Of a stretch of 64,000 nucleotides of DNA, positions 12,136-23,223 are shown in pieces (position 1 is the first letter of the stretch; every line of letters starts with the position of its first letter). Origin of the DNA: Aegilops tauschii subsp. strangulata (Eukaryota > Streptophyta > Magnoliopsida > Poales > Poaceae). Location: the NCBI RefSeq assembly GCF_002575655.3, contig NC_053039.3, positions 372,039,633-372,103,632 of the forward strand, read 5' to 3'. A program made the position numbers and the translations under genes. Under the pieces are notes generated by a model. That model was not told the origin of the DNA and did no database searches. It saw only the letters and a list, made by a program, of their open reading frames with translations.

Positions 12136-12446
12136 GGGGGCAGGCGCGCCTCCCTGCCTCGTGGCCTCCTCGCTTCTTTCTTGACATCCACTCCAAGTCC
12201 TCTGGATCATGTTTGTTCCAAAAATAACTCTCCCGAAGGTTTCATTCCGTTTGGACTCCGTTTGATATTCCTTTTCTGCAAAACACTGAAATAGGCAAAA
12301 AAACAGCAATTTGCACTGGGCCTTCGGTTAATAGGTTAGTCCCAAAAATAATATAGAAGTGCTTAGTAAAGCCCATTAAACATCCAAAATAGATAATATA
12401 ATAGCATGGAACAATAAAAAATTATAGATACGTTGGAGACGTATCA

Positions 12447-15268
12447 AGCATCCCCAAGCTTAATTCCTGCTCGTCCTCGACTAGGTAAATGATAAAAAAT
12501 AGAATTTTTGATGTGGAATGCTACCTAGCATATTTCTCAATCTAATTTCCTTTATTGTGGCATGAATATTCAGATCTGAAAGATTCAAGACAAAAGTTTA
12601 ATATTGACATGAAAATAATAATACTTCAAGCATACTAACAAAGCAATCATGTCTTCTCAAAATAACATGGCCAAAGAAAGTTATCCCTAAAAATCATATA
12701 GTCTGGCTATGCTCTATCTTCATCACACGAAGTATTTAATCATGCACAACCCCAATGACAAGCCAAGCAATTGTTTCATACTTTTGATGTTCTCAAACTT
12801 TTTCAATCTTCACGCAATACATGAGCGTGAGCCATGAACATAGCACTATATGTGGAATAGAATGGTGGTTGTGGAGAAGACAAAAAGGAGAAGATAGTCT
12901 CACATCAACTAGGCGTATCAATGGGTTATGGAGATGCCCATCAATAGATATCAATGTGAGTGAGTAGGGATTGCCATGCAACGGGTGCACTAGAGCTATA
13001 AGTGTATGAAATCTCAAAAAGAAACTAAGTGGGTGTGCATCCAACTTGCTTGCTCACAAAAACCTAGGGCATTTTGAGGAAGCCCATCATTGGAATATAC
13101 AAGCCAAGTTCTATAATGTAAAATTCCCACTAGTATATGGAAGTGACAACATAGGAGACTCTCTATTATGAATATCATGGTGCTACTTTGAAGCACAAGT
13201 GTGGCAAAAGGATAGTAACATTGTCCCTTCTCTCTTTTTCTCTCTTTTTTTTATTTGGGCCTTTTTCTCCCTTTTTTATGGCCTCTTTTTTCTCTTTTTT
13301 TCTTTCTTTTCGTCCGGAGTCTCATCCCGACTTGTGGGGGAATCATAGTCTCCATCATCCTTTCCTCACTTGGGACAATGCTCTAATAATGATGATCATC
13401 ACACTTTTATTTACTTACAACTCAATACTTGGAACAAAATATGACTCTATGTGAATACCTCCGGCGATGTACCGGGATATGCAATGAATCAAGAGTGACA
13501 TGTATGAAAGAATCATGAACGGTGGCTTTGCCACAAATACGATATCAACTACATGATCATGCAAAGCAATATGACAATGATGAAGCGTGTCATAATAAAC
13601 GGAACGGTGGTAAGTTGCATGGCAATATAACTCGGAATGGCTATGGAAATGCCATAATAGGTAGGTATGGTGGCTGTTTTGAGGAAGGTATATGGTGGGT
13701 GTATGATACCGGCGAAAGGTGCGCGGTATTAGAGAGGCTAGCAATGGTGGACGGGTGAGAGTGCGTATAATCCATGGACTCAACATTAGTCATAAAGAAC
13801 TCACATACTTATTGCAAAAATCTATTAGTTATCAAAACGAAGTACTACGCGCATGCTCCTAGGGGGTAGATTGGTAGGAAAATACCATCGCTCGTCCCCG
13901 ACCGCCACTCATAAGGAAGACAATCAATAAATAAATCATGCTCCGACTTCATCACATAACGGTTCACCATACGTGCATGCTACGAGAATCACAAACTTTA
14001 GAACAAGTATTTCTCAAATTCACAACTACTCAACTAGCATGACTCTAATATCACCATCTTCATATCTCAAAACAATTATCAAGTATCAAACTTCTCATAG
14101 TATTCAACACTTTATATGATAGTTTTTATTATACCCATCTTGGATGTTCATCATATTAGGACTAATTTTATAGCCAATGCAAACTACCATGCTGTTCTAA
14201 AAGACTCTCAAAATAATATAAGTGAAGCATGAGAGATCAATAATTTCTATAAAATAAAACCACCACCGTGCTCTAAAAAGATATAAGTGAAGCACTAGAG
14301 CAAAATTATCTAGCTCAAAAGATATAAGTGAAGCACATAGAGTATTCTAATAAATTCCGATTCATGTGTGTCTCTCCCAAAAGCTGTGTACAGCAAGGAT
14401 GATTGCGGTAAACTAAAAGGCAAAGACTCAAATCATACAAGACGCTCCAAGCAAAACACATATCATGTGGTGAATAAAAATATAGCCCCAAGTAAAGTTA
14501 CCGATAGACGAAGACGAACGAGGGGATGCCTTCCGGGGCATCCCCAAGCTTTGGCTTTTGGTTGTCCTTGAATTTTACCTTGGGGTGCCTTGGGCATCCC
14601 CAAGCTTAGGCTCTTGCCACTCCTTATTCCATAATCCATCAAATCTTTACCCAAAACTTGAAAACTTCACAACACAAAACTCAACAGAAAATCTCATGAG
14701 ATCCGTTAGTATAAGAAAACAAACCACCACTTCAAGGTACTGTAATGAACTCATTCTTTATTTATAATGGTGTTAAACCTAATGTATTCCAACTTCTCTA
14801 TGGTTTATACCCTACGATACTAGCCATAGATTCATCAAAATAAGCAAACAACACACGAAAAACAGAATCTGTCAAAAACAGAACAGTTTGTACCAATCAG
14901 ATTTGTTCGAATACTTCTGGAACTACAAAACTTCTGCAAAACTAGGACAACCTGCAAAATTTGTATATTGATCTACTGCAAAAATAATTGGTATTTTATC
15001 ACGTTCTGGTGCATTTTAACAATTATTTTCGTGAGCGCAAAGTTTCTATCTTTTTCAGCAAGATCAAACAACTATCACGCAAGAAGATCCTATTGGTTCT
15101 ACTTGGCACAAACACTAATTAAAACATAAAAACACATCTAAACAGAGGCAAGAAGAATTATTTATTACTAAACAGAACCACAAAGCAAGAAACAAAAATA
15201 AAATTGGTTGCCTCCCAACAAGCGCTATCGTTTAACGCCCCTAGCTAGGCATAAAGGCAAGAATAGAT
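12447..15268 (-). other. Non-coding interior of the Sabrina-like element
   Basis: About 2.8 kb lie between the gag-like frame and the 3' LTR with no credible ORF. It contains the 3' polypurine tract (12447-12461), two further copies of the same motif in the same orientation (14538-14551 and 14594-14607), and three copies of GATATAAGTGAAGCA-like text around 14220-14335. A T-rich pyrimidine block lies at 13215-13320. The motif near 14538 sits in sequence that corresponds to the internal motif of the WHAM-like element. Confidence 0.6.
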
Positions 15269-16079
15269 CTAGGTATTATCATCTTTGGTAGGCAATTCTT
15301 CAATTGAACACTTATAACCCTTAGGAGTTTCCTTCTTTTTATTAATGATCAAACTCCTAGGCAAGAAATCGAGAAAATCATTTGTAGCAAAAGGTTCCTT
15401 AATGATAGCGAGAAAGTAGCGGTGAACACTTATGGATTTGAGATCCGCATTTCCCTTACTAGAAGTTTCACCCTTATTTTTAGGAACATACCTCAATTTG
15501 GCAATTTTAGCATTAGGAGATTTAGGAGTATTTTTCATGGAAGAAAAGGCAGACCCTAAGTCGGTAATAATATCCTCAATTTTATCAATTCTTGTGGATC
15601 TCTATCTTTTCGTTAACTATGGGTTCCTTTTCTTCAAAATATTTAAGAGCAACTCCTACCTTAGATCCGTATTGGGTAATTTGGTTGTGGATCTTTTTAT
15701 CCAAATTTTCAATCAACTCTATAGTAGCAACTTTATTTTCAATAAATTCAAGCCTTTGCATCACATGTTCCAAAGTTAAAATAGTTCCATTAACCAAAGG
15801 AGGTGGTGGGCCAAACAAATCTATCATAGCATTATAAGAATCAAAGGTATGGCTACCCAAGAAATTCCCTTCAGTAATGGTATCAAGAATATATCTGTTC
15901 CAAGGAGCGATGCCTACATACAAATTGCGAAGAAGAACAGAAGTAGATTGCTTCCTAGTAGATCTATTCTGAGCATTGCAAATTCTATGCCAAGCATCTT
16001 TTAGATATTCTCCCTCCCTTCGTTTAAAATTAAGAACTTCATGATCGGGAGTACTAACAATGATAGAAGTACTATACAT
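15269..16079 (-). pseudogene. gag-like ORF of the Sabrina-like element, frameshifted
   Basis: The first frame starts MYSTSIIVSTPDHEVLNF at 16079 and runs to about 15585. The protein continues in another frame from about 15600 to 15269 (ending KCSIEELPTKDDNT), so one frameshift lies near 15600. A segment near the start reads YLKDAWHRICNAQNRS and GIAPWNRYILDTITEGNF. This corresponds to the helical gag core of Ty3/Gypsy elements. The C-terminal part is Lys-rich with a VPKNKGE segment. No zinc knuckle or protease signature is seen. The leader upstream has four tandem TCAAG units near 16237-16256. Probable role: a capsid-like protein for a non-autonomous element. Function is inferred from position and weak similarity. 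Confidence 0.5.
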
Positions 16080-16262
16080 GATGACACACGGCGACGCGAG
16101 AAATAAGCAAAAAGAGGCGAACGGAAAAATAGGGCGAATAAAACGGCAAGGGTGAAGTGGGGGAAAGGAAAACGAGAGGCAAATGGCAAATGATGTAATG
16201 CGAGGGATAAGAGTTGTGATGGGTACTTGGTATGTCTTGACTTGACTTGACTTGGCGTAGAT

Positions 16263-16282
16263 CTCCCCGACAACGGCGCCAG
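16263..16282 (-). other. Primer binding site of the Sabrina-like Gypsy
   Basis: On the minus strand the text TGGCGCCGTTGTCGGGGA follows the LTR after a short spacer. The same TGGCGCCGTTG core follows the WHAM-like 5' LTR at 4048, so both families probably prime from the same tRNA. I did not determine which tRNA. Confidence 0.7.
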
Positions 16283-16292
16283 AAATCCTTCT

Positions 16293-17882
16293 TGCTACCT
16301 CTTGAGCACTGCGTTGGTTTTCCCTTGAAGAGAAAAGGGTGATGCAGCAAAGTAGCGTAAGTATTTCCCTCAGTTTTTGAAAACCAAGGTATCAATCCAG
16401 TAGGAGACTACACGCAAGTCGCATCGTACCTACACAAACAAATAAGAACCTTGCAACCAACACGATAAAGGGGTTGTCAATCCCTTCACGGCCACTTGCA
16501 AAAGTGAGATCTGATAGAGATAATAAGATAAATATTTTTGGTATTTTTATGATATAGATTGAAAAGTAAAGATTGCAAAAATAAATGGCGATAGAAATAG
16601 CAAGTTGGCGGGAGATTAATATGATGGAAGATAGACCCGGGGGCCATAGGTTTCACTAGTGGCTTCTCTCAAGATAGCATAAGTATTACGGTGGGTGAAC
16701 AAATTACTGTCGAGCAATTGATAGAAAAGTGCATAATTATGAGAATATCTAGGCATGATCATGTATATAGGCATCACGTCCGCGACAAGTAGACCGAAAC
16801 GATTCTGCATCTACTACTTTTACTCCACACATCGACCGCTATCCAGCATGCATCTAGAGTATTAATTTCATAAGAACAGAGTAACGCATTAGGCAAGATG
16901 ACATGATGTAGAGGGATAAACTCAAGTAATATGATATAAACCCCATCTTTTTATCCTCGATGGCAACAATACAACGCGTGCCTTGCTGCCCCTGCTGTCA
17001 CTGGGAAAGGACACCGCAAGATTGAACCCAAAGCTAAGCACTTCTCCCATTACAGGAAAGATCAATCTAGTAGGCCAAACCAAACTGATAATTCGAAGAG
17101 ACTTGCAAAGATAACAAATCATACATAAAAGAATTCAGAGGAGATTCAAATATTGTTCATATATAATGTTGATCATAAACCCACAATTCATCGGATCTCG
17201 ACAAACACACCGCAAAGAGAATTACATCGGATAGATCTCTAAGAAGATCGAGGAGAACTTTGTATTGAGATCCAAAGAGAGAGAAGAAGCCATCTAGCTA
17301 ATAACTATGGATCCGAAGGTCTGTGGTAAACTACTCACACATCATCGGAGAGGCTATGGTGTTGATGTAGAAGCCCTCCGTGATCGATTCCCCCTCCGGC
17401 GGAGCGTCGGAAAAGGCCCCAAGATGAGATCTCACGGGTACAGAAGGTTGCGGCGGTGGAAATAGGGTTTCGTGGTGCTCCTGGATGTTTTTGTGGTATA
17501 TGGGTATATATAGGAGGAAGAAGTAGGTCGGTGGAGCTGCGAGGGGCCCACGAGGGTGGGGGCGCGCCCAAGGGGGAAGGCACGCCTTCCTGCCTCGTGG
17601 CCTCCTCACTTCTTTTTTGACGTCCACTCCAAGTCTTCTGGATCACGTTTGTTTCAAAAATAACTCTCCCGAAGGTTTCATTCCGTTTGGACTCCGTTTG
17701 ATATTCCTTTTCTGTGAAACACTCAAATAGGCAAAATAATTGCAATTTGCACTGGGCCTTTGGTTAATAGGTTAGTCCCAAAAATAATATAGAAGTGCTT
17801 TGTAAAGCCCATTAAACATCCAAAACAGATAATATAATAGCATGGAACAATCAAAAATTATAGATACGTTGGAGACGTATCA
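16293..17882 (-). repeat. 5' LTR of the Sabrina-like Gypsy
   Basis: This intact 1590-bp LTR reads from TGATACGTCTCCAACG (minus strand, at 17882) to the end at 16293. A minus-strand TATA-like CTATATATACC lies near 17504-17512. Just upstream is a GC-rich hairpin whose arms CCACGAGG (17548-17555) and CCTCGTGG (17593-17600) are shared with WHAM-like LTRs. Confidence 0.9.
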
Positions 17883-18236
17883 GGCAGTACCGCTGTCTAC
17901 AGCGGTAGTACCGCGTCGGGGCATAGGCGGCAGTACCGTCCTGGTTCGGCAAAGCTACCGCCTCGATTCGAGGATGCTTTTTCTCGTGTCGGGTCATGCG
18001 ACAGTAGTAGCGGCAGTAGCAGCGGTGGTACCTCCCTCAGGCGGTAGTACCGCGGCTACCACCGCTACTAGTGCCGCCCATGCCCCCCCTCTCTCTCTCT
18101 CTCTCGTTCTCTCTGCTTCTACTACGCTCAGCATATGTGGTAGTACTGCCGGTGGTCGCGGTAGTACCGCTCTGCTAAGAAGTAGTACCGCTCTGTGCGG
18201 GCTGAAGAGAGGGTAACGGTTGGATTGGTTCCCCCA

Positions 18237-18245
18237 CTATATAAG
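18237..18245 (+). promoter_or_regulatory. TATA box in Copia 5' LTR
   Basis: CTATATAAG lies about 740 bases before the LTR end and just downstream of the palindrome cluster. It is the best core promoter candidate for the host Copia transcript. Confidence 0.5.
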
Positions 18246-18979
18246 GAGGTCATCTTCTCCAAGTTGACCTACCTCTTTTTCCCCAAGCTCCATTGTTGCT
18301 CCAAAAGCTCATTTTCGCCCGATATTTCTCCCTAGCCAATCAAACTTGTTGATTCTTTAGGGATTGGTTGAGAAGGCCCGGATCTACACTTCCACCAAGA
18401 GAAATTTGATTCCCCTCCCCCACTAATCCCTTGCGGATCTTGTTACTCTTGGGTGCTTGAGCACCCTAGACGGTTGAATTCACCTTGGAGCCATATTCCA
18501 TTGTGGTGAAGCTCCGTGGTATCGTTGGGAGCCTCCAATTGAGTTGTGGAGATAGCCCCAACCTTGTTTGTAAAGGTTCGGTCGTCGCCTTCAAGGGCAC
18601 TAATAGTGGAATCACGACATCTCGCATTGTGTGAGGGCGTGAGGAGAATACGGTGGCCCTAGTGGCTTCTTGGGGAGCATTGTGCCTCCACACTGCTCCA
18701 ACGGAGACGTACTTCCCCTCAAAGGGAAGGAACTTCGGTAACATCCTCGTCTCCACTGGCTCCGCTATTGGTTATCTCTCACCTTTACTTGTGCAAGCTC
18801 TTATTGTGTTGTATCCTTTGCTTGCTCATGTGTTTGTGGTTGTTGCATCATATAGGTTTCTCACCTAGTTACATATCTAGACAACCTACTTTGATGCAAA
18901 GTTTAATTTGGTAAAGAAAAGCTAAAAATTGTTAGTTTCCTATTCACCCCCTCTAGCCAACTATATCGATCCTTTCAAT

Positions 18980-18992
18980 TGGTATCAGAGCC
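18980..18992 (+). other. Primer binding site, initiator Met tRNA type
   Basis: TGGTATCAGAGCC starts two bases after the LTR end. It is the usual binding site of Copia elements for the 3' end of initiator Met tRNA, where minus-strand DNA synthesis begins. Confidence 0.85.
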
Positions 18993-19028
18993 TCATCTCT
19001 TTATTAAGGACTTTGTCGTCCGAAGAGT

Positions 19029-21575
19029 ATGGTTGACACCGTAGACGGCGGGGAGGAGCACCCCGGTGTGATTCCGTCATTTTCTACGGCCGATGGGGGA
19101 TCCTCGGTCTCTCGTGAGGAGTTCAATGCGGCTTTGGACACATTGAAAACCTCCATGACGACCGAGGTTGAAGGCATGTCCAATAAGTTTTTAGAAGGCC
19201 TTAAATTATCCACCGCACCAATGAAAGTGGGTGATCTCGCTGACAAGGTGACGAATGCTAACTCCGACAAGGGGGAAGCTACTAGTGACAAAGTTCCTTT
19301 ATCTAGTGGTAGAAGTGGAAATGGTATCTTTGCCCATGTTGAACCTCCACTTACTTATGGAGGACCGGCTCCCTCCACTCATTTGAATCATGTTGGTCCT
19401 CCTCCTAAGCTTGTGAAAAATGAGGATTTTGCCTCTTGGGTCTATCGCTTTAAACGTCATTTGAATCATAGTTCTACTAACCTTTGGAGAATTATTGACC
19501 AAGGTTTCTACCCGCATGACCCAAGCAACTTCACTCCTAGAGAAGACGCGGATCATCAATTCAACGAGTCCGCTCTTTGCATTCTCGAAGATGCCATCCC
19601 TCCCGAAGATATTGCGCATCTTCGACTTTTCACCATGGCCAAGGAGGCATGGCAACATGTTGTTTCCACTTACAAGGGAAGCGCAAGCATTCAATGCTCC
19701 AACTATGAAGTGGTTCAAGATGAAGCCGATGAGTTTGCAATGAATGAAGATGAAGAACCTCGTGAGCTTTACCGGAGATTAACCACTCTCGCGGTCTCAC
19801 TCCGAGATCATGGGAGCAAGGATATGGATGACAATTGGTTCAAGTGCAAGTTTCTCAAGGCCATGATGCCTTACCATAAGGCCATGTCCTCCGTCATCCA
19901 TCAAAGGCCGGACTTCCACACCTTGTCCTCAAGTGAAGTGTTGGATGAGTTTGTGGCAATGAGGATCTTGGACAAGACCGCCGACAATGCGGTGTTGCAT
20001 TCTCAATGCACAAAGAAGCCCAACCTTGCCTTCAAGGCCAAGGCTAGTGTGGAAGAAGAGGATGAAGAGGAGAGTAACCCCGAAGATACAAAATATGCTT
20101 ATCATGAGCACATGGCTCTCGCTTCAAGGAAATTTTGGAGCAAGAAGAACTCAAGGCCCAACTTCAACAAGAACAACTCAAGTGGTGCAAAGGGCAAGCA
20201 ACGTGTGAGGACATGCTATAATTGTTGCAATGTAAGCCACTTGCTGCAGAGTGCCCATATGAGAAGAGGGAAGACAATGGTGGCAAGCTTATCTAAAAAG
20301 ACAAGGCCAAGTCCTTCCCCAACAAGAACAGCTTCACCAAGAAGTCTCCTCCCAAGGGGTTGGTCGCACAAGAAGAGTATAATGATGATGATGATTGATG
20401 ACGGTAAGACGGTTGCCATGGCCTCCGTTGCCATTGCCTCAACTCCACGGGTGTCCCTCTTCGATTCGCCCAATGACAACATCACCACCAAGTGCCTCAT
20501 GGCTAAAGCCACTAACAAGGTAACCCCCAACATCAAAACCACCATCATTACTAATCCTTCTTTGATGGATTGCATTGATGAAAGTGAGGGGTCTAATGAG
20601 GAGGAAAATGAATTTGAGTCTTTTATGAGTAAGCTCAAGGGTAAATCCAAGAAGCACTTTGTTGCTCTCTTGGAACAACTTGGTGAAGCCAATGACATGA
20701 TCGAGGCTCACGAAGAAACCATCTCTAAGATGGAGGGGCATAGTTGTGACTATGCCGATGAGATATCAGATCTCTCTAATGCGCTTGAGGAAGAGTGTGG
20801 TCATCGTTTGGATCTTGAGGAGTCACACAATGATGATCATGCTAAATTAAAGAAAGATCTTGATCATTCTCTTGTTGTAACTCGTGTGCTCAATTATGAG
20901 AAGGCAAAACTTGGGGTTGATCTTGCTAGACTCAAGGAGGAGTTGATATACTTGAAAAGGCTCACAAGGCCTTGAAGGGTACTCGTGCTAGCCTTAAAGA
21001 GTCTCGTGATCAAATCCAAGTGGAGCTAACCAAGGAGAAAGCCACATTTCCCCATATGGTTTTAATTGATAATGCAAATGCCACTAACCCGTGTTTGTGA
21101 GCATGTGCATCTTGTGGGGGAAAATGCTAAGTTGAAGGAGCAACTTGAGAAAGGCCTTGTGTCTTGCATACAAGGTGAGAAGAACCTCAACGACCTTTTG
21201 AGCAATCAAAAGGAAGTTGTGGCCAAGGAGGGAATTGGGTTTGCACCCAAGTCCAAGAACAAGAAGAAGAATGACAAGGCCAAGCGACCTCCTCCTCTCA
21301 AGCAAACTTTTGTGAAGGAGGGAGAGGGTGCTTCTAAGAAGAAGAAGAACCATAAGAAGGGTGGTGGTGTCAAGAAGGGCAATGCCACCCTTTCCAACAA
21401 AGCCGGCGACTTTAACCCTTCTTATGTGTTATGCCGTGCTAGTGATGGGCATGTTTATGCTAAATTTGTTGGTTCTCCTTATGAGTACATTGAATGGTCT
21501 ATTTGGGTTCCTAAGACCCTTATTGCTAACATCAAAGGACCCATTACAAAATGGGTACCTAAAACCAAGCATTGA
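19029..21575 (+). pseudogene. gag of the SIRE-type Copia
   Basis: The frame opens MVDTVDGGEEHPGVIPS at 19029. The gag core (about residues 130-310) includes WRIIDQGFYPHDPSNF and TMAKEAWQHVVSTYKG, typical of Copia gag. The zinc knuckle near 20215-20260 starts CYNCCNVSH but is then out of frame. The frame is offset until a compensating change near 20395, so the second half of the knuckle is lost although the ORF stays open. A long helical region follows, with repeats such as SNALEEECGHRLDLEES. A frameshift near 20955 and a stop near 21099 precede a Lys-rich C-terminal part (21120-21575) ending KGPITKWVPKTKH. The length, much greater than in the Angela gag, fits the SIRE lineage. Confidence 0.8.
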
Positions 21576-21585
21576 TCTCTTGTAG

Positions 21586-22960
21586 GTGTTTTCTTCCGGT
21601 GGGGGATCATGGTTGCTCGATAGCGGAGCCACATATCATATGACCGGAAGCAAGGACTTGGTGGTGGATGTGCACAAGATTTCATCTATGCCCACCAATG
21701 TCGAGTGGGGTGATGCCTCATCTTCTAAGGTATTGGGTCTTGGCAAGGTTGTCATTTCTCATGATCTCACGATCGAGAAAGTCATGCTTGTTGAGTCCCT
21801 TGCATACAATTTATTTTCTGTTCGTCAACTTGCACTCATGGGCTTTGCCACCTTCTTTGATATTGATACGGTGGCCCTCTTGTGGAGCAAGACTCTTAAA
21901 GTAGCCTTTGTTGGGCATGTCGAGAATGGTCTTTATGTGATTAACTTTTCGGAGCGACCCACTAAGACCGCGACATGCCTAATGGCTAAAGTTGACGTGG
22001 GATGGCTTTGGCATCGCCGTTTAGCCCACGTCAATATGAGATCTTTGCAAAGTTTTCTCAAGGGGGACCATGTCTGTGGACTAACAAATGTTAGTTTTGC
22101 CAAAGATCGTGCTTGCAGTGCTTGTATCGAAGGAAAGTTACATGAGAAGGCTCACCCTCCCACGACTATCATCTACTCGAAGAGACCTTTGGAGCTCCTT
22201 CACTTGGATCTCTTTGGGCCTCCATCCTTTGATAGTCTTGGGGGTAGAAAGTATTGCTTGGTGATTGTGGATGACTATTCAAGATACACTTGGGTATACT
22301 TCTTCAAGAGGAAGAGTGAGACCCAACAAACCGTCATTGACTTTGCAAATGAAGCTCAACGTCAACACAATACAAAGATCTTGACAATAAGAAGTGACAA
22401 TGACACTGAGCTCAAGAACTACACCTTGGATGACTTTCTTATTGATGAGGGGATCAAGCATCAATATTCCGCACCTTACACCCCTCAACAAAATGGTGTA
22501 GCGGAGAGGAAGAACCGAACGTTGATGGATGTGGCAAGGACCATGATGGCGGAGTTCAAGTCTCCATACAACTTTTGGACCGAAGCCATCAACACCGCTT
22601 GTCATGCATCCAATCGGCTCTATCTCCACAAAGGCTTGAACAAGACTCCATATTAGATACTCACCGGTAACAAGCCCAACCTCAAGTACTTCCGGGTGTT
22701 TGGGTGTAAGTGTTTCATTCTCAAAAAGGGTGTTCGGTTGTCTAAATTTGAGGCTAGAGCTCATGAGGGCATATTTGTTGGTTATGCTACAAGCTATCAT
22801 GCTTACCATGTCCTCAATAAGTCCACGGGACTTATTGAGGAGATGTGTAACGTGGAGTTTGATGAGAATAACGGCTCCTAAGTGGAGCAAAGTGGTACTT
22901 GTGATGTAGGTGATGAAATTCCTCCCCAAGCCATAAGAAGAATGGGTGTTGGTCATACCC
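21586..22960 (+). pseudogene. Copia protease and integrase of the SIRE-type element
   Basis: The open part 21586-22656 starts with SGGGSWLLDSGATYHMTG, the Copia retropepsin active site (D-S-G). A GAG-pre-integrase zinc region follows (WHRRLAHVNMRSLQ, then CSACIEGK). The integrase core has the three acidic positions in LLHLDLFGP, IRSDNDTEL and QNGVAERKNRT. A stop at 22654-22656 interrupts it. The frame resumes (NKPNLKYFRVFGCKC) until about 22880, where another stop occurs. It lies directly after gag but in a different frame, separated by a stop just before 21586. Dead copy; the family role is polyprotein processing and cDNA integration. Confidence 0.85.
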
Positions 22961-23223
22961 TACCCATTGAAGAACCCCTTGTGGCCGAAGGAGAAGGACA
23001 ATGTTCCACTCAAGTGTAACCATCACCGACCCAAAACCCACACGCTTCCGAAGAACAAAGTGAAGGCCCTCAACCAAATGAACAAGATCAAGGGCAAGAT
23101 CAACCTCAAGATGGTGGTGAACCACCAAGTGATGGCCAAGGTCAAGTTCTCACCACCGAGCAAGTTCAAGATCAAGAGCAAGCTCAAGATCAGGAACAAG
23201 CTCAAGATGACGCTCAAGATGAT

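Larger units (their letters stand above)
1351..12446 (-). repeat. 3' LTR of the Sabrina-like Gypsy, split
   Basis: The LTR consists of 1351-2635 and 12141-12446, interrupted by the WHAM-like element with TSD GGGGG (2631-2635 and 12136-12140). The total of about 1.59 kb matches the other LTR at 16293-17882 almost base for base in the parts compared by eye. Both start TGCTACCTCTTGAGC and end GGAGACGTATCA on the plus strand. The polypurine tract AAGCTTGGGGATGCT (minus strand) lies at 12447-12461, directly beside the LTR end. Confidence 0.88.
1351..17882 (-). mobile_element. Sabrina-like non-autonomous Gypsy retrotransposon with a nested WHAM-like element
   Basis: The element is bounded by TGCTACC at 1351 and GTATCA at 17882 and flanked by the 5-bp TSD GGCAG. 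Orientation is minus: the primer binding site abuts the right LTR and a polypurine tract abuts the left LTR. Without its 9.5-kb insertion it is about 7 kb, with two 1.59-kb LTRs and a 3.8-kb interior. The only coding trace is a gag-like frame at 15269-16079. No protease, RT, RNase H or integrase is visible. The LTR length fits my memory of Sabrina, but the name is unverified. Confidence 0.85.
974..18977 (+). repeat. 5' LTR of the SIRE-type Copia, split by a nested Gypsy
   Basis: The LTR consists of 974-1350 and 17883-18977. The inserted Gypsy is flanked by GGCAG at 1346-1350 and 17883-17887. Without the insertion and one TSD copy the LTR is about 1.47 kb. It starts TGTTAG and ends TTTCA. The U3 part carries repeated near-palindromes of the form GCGGTAGTACCGC at 1298, 1318, 17902, 18041 and 18159. 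These lie upstream of a TATA box at 18237. The primer binding site starts two bases after the LTR end. Confidence 0.8.

Noticed and set aside
13188..13454. Hydrophobic Phe-rich ORF (LFFLFGPFSPFF) that could look like a membrane protein.
   Set aside because: It is a translation of a pyrimidine-rich tract in the non-coding interior of the Sabrina-like element.
1980..17122. A 66-codon minus-strand ORF conserved in both Sabrina-like LTRs (1980-2180 and 16922-17122).
   Set aside because: Both copies are LTRs of one element and were identical at insertion, so their similarity says nothing about selection. No known motif.
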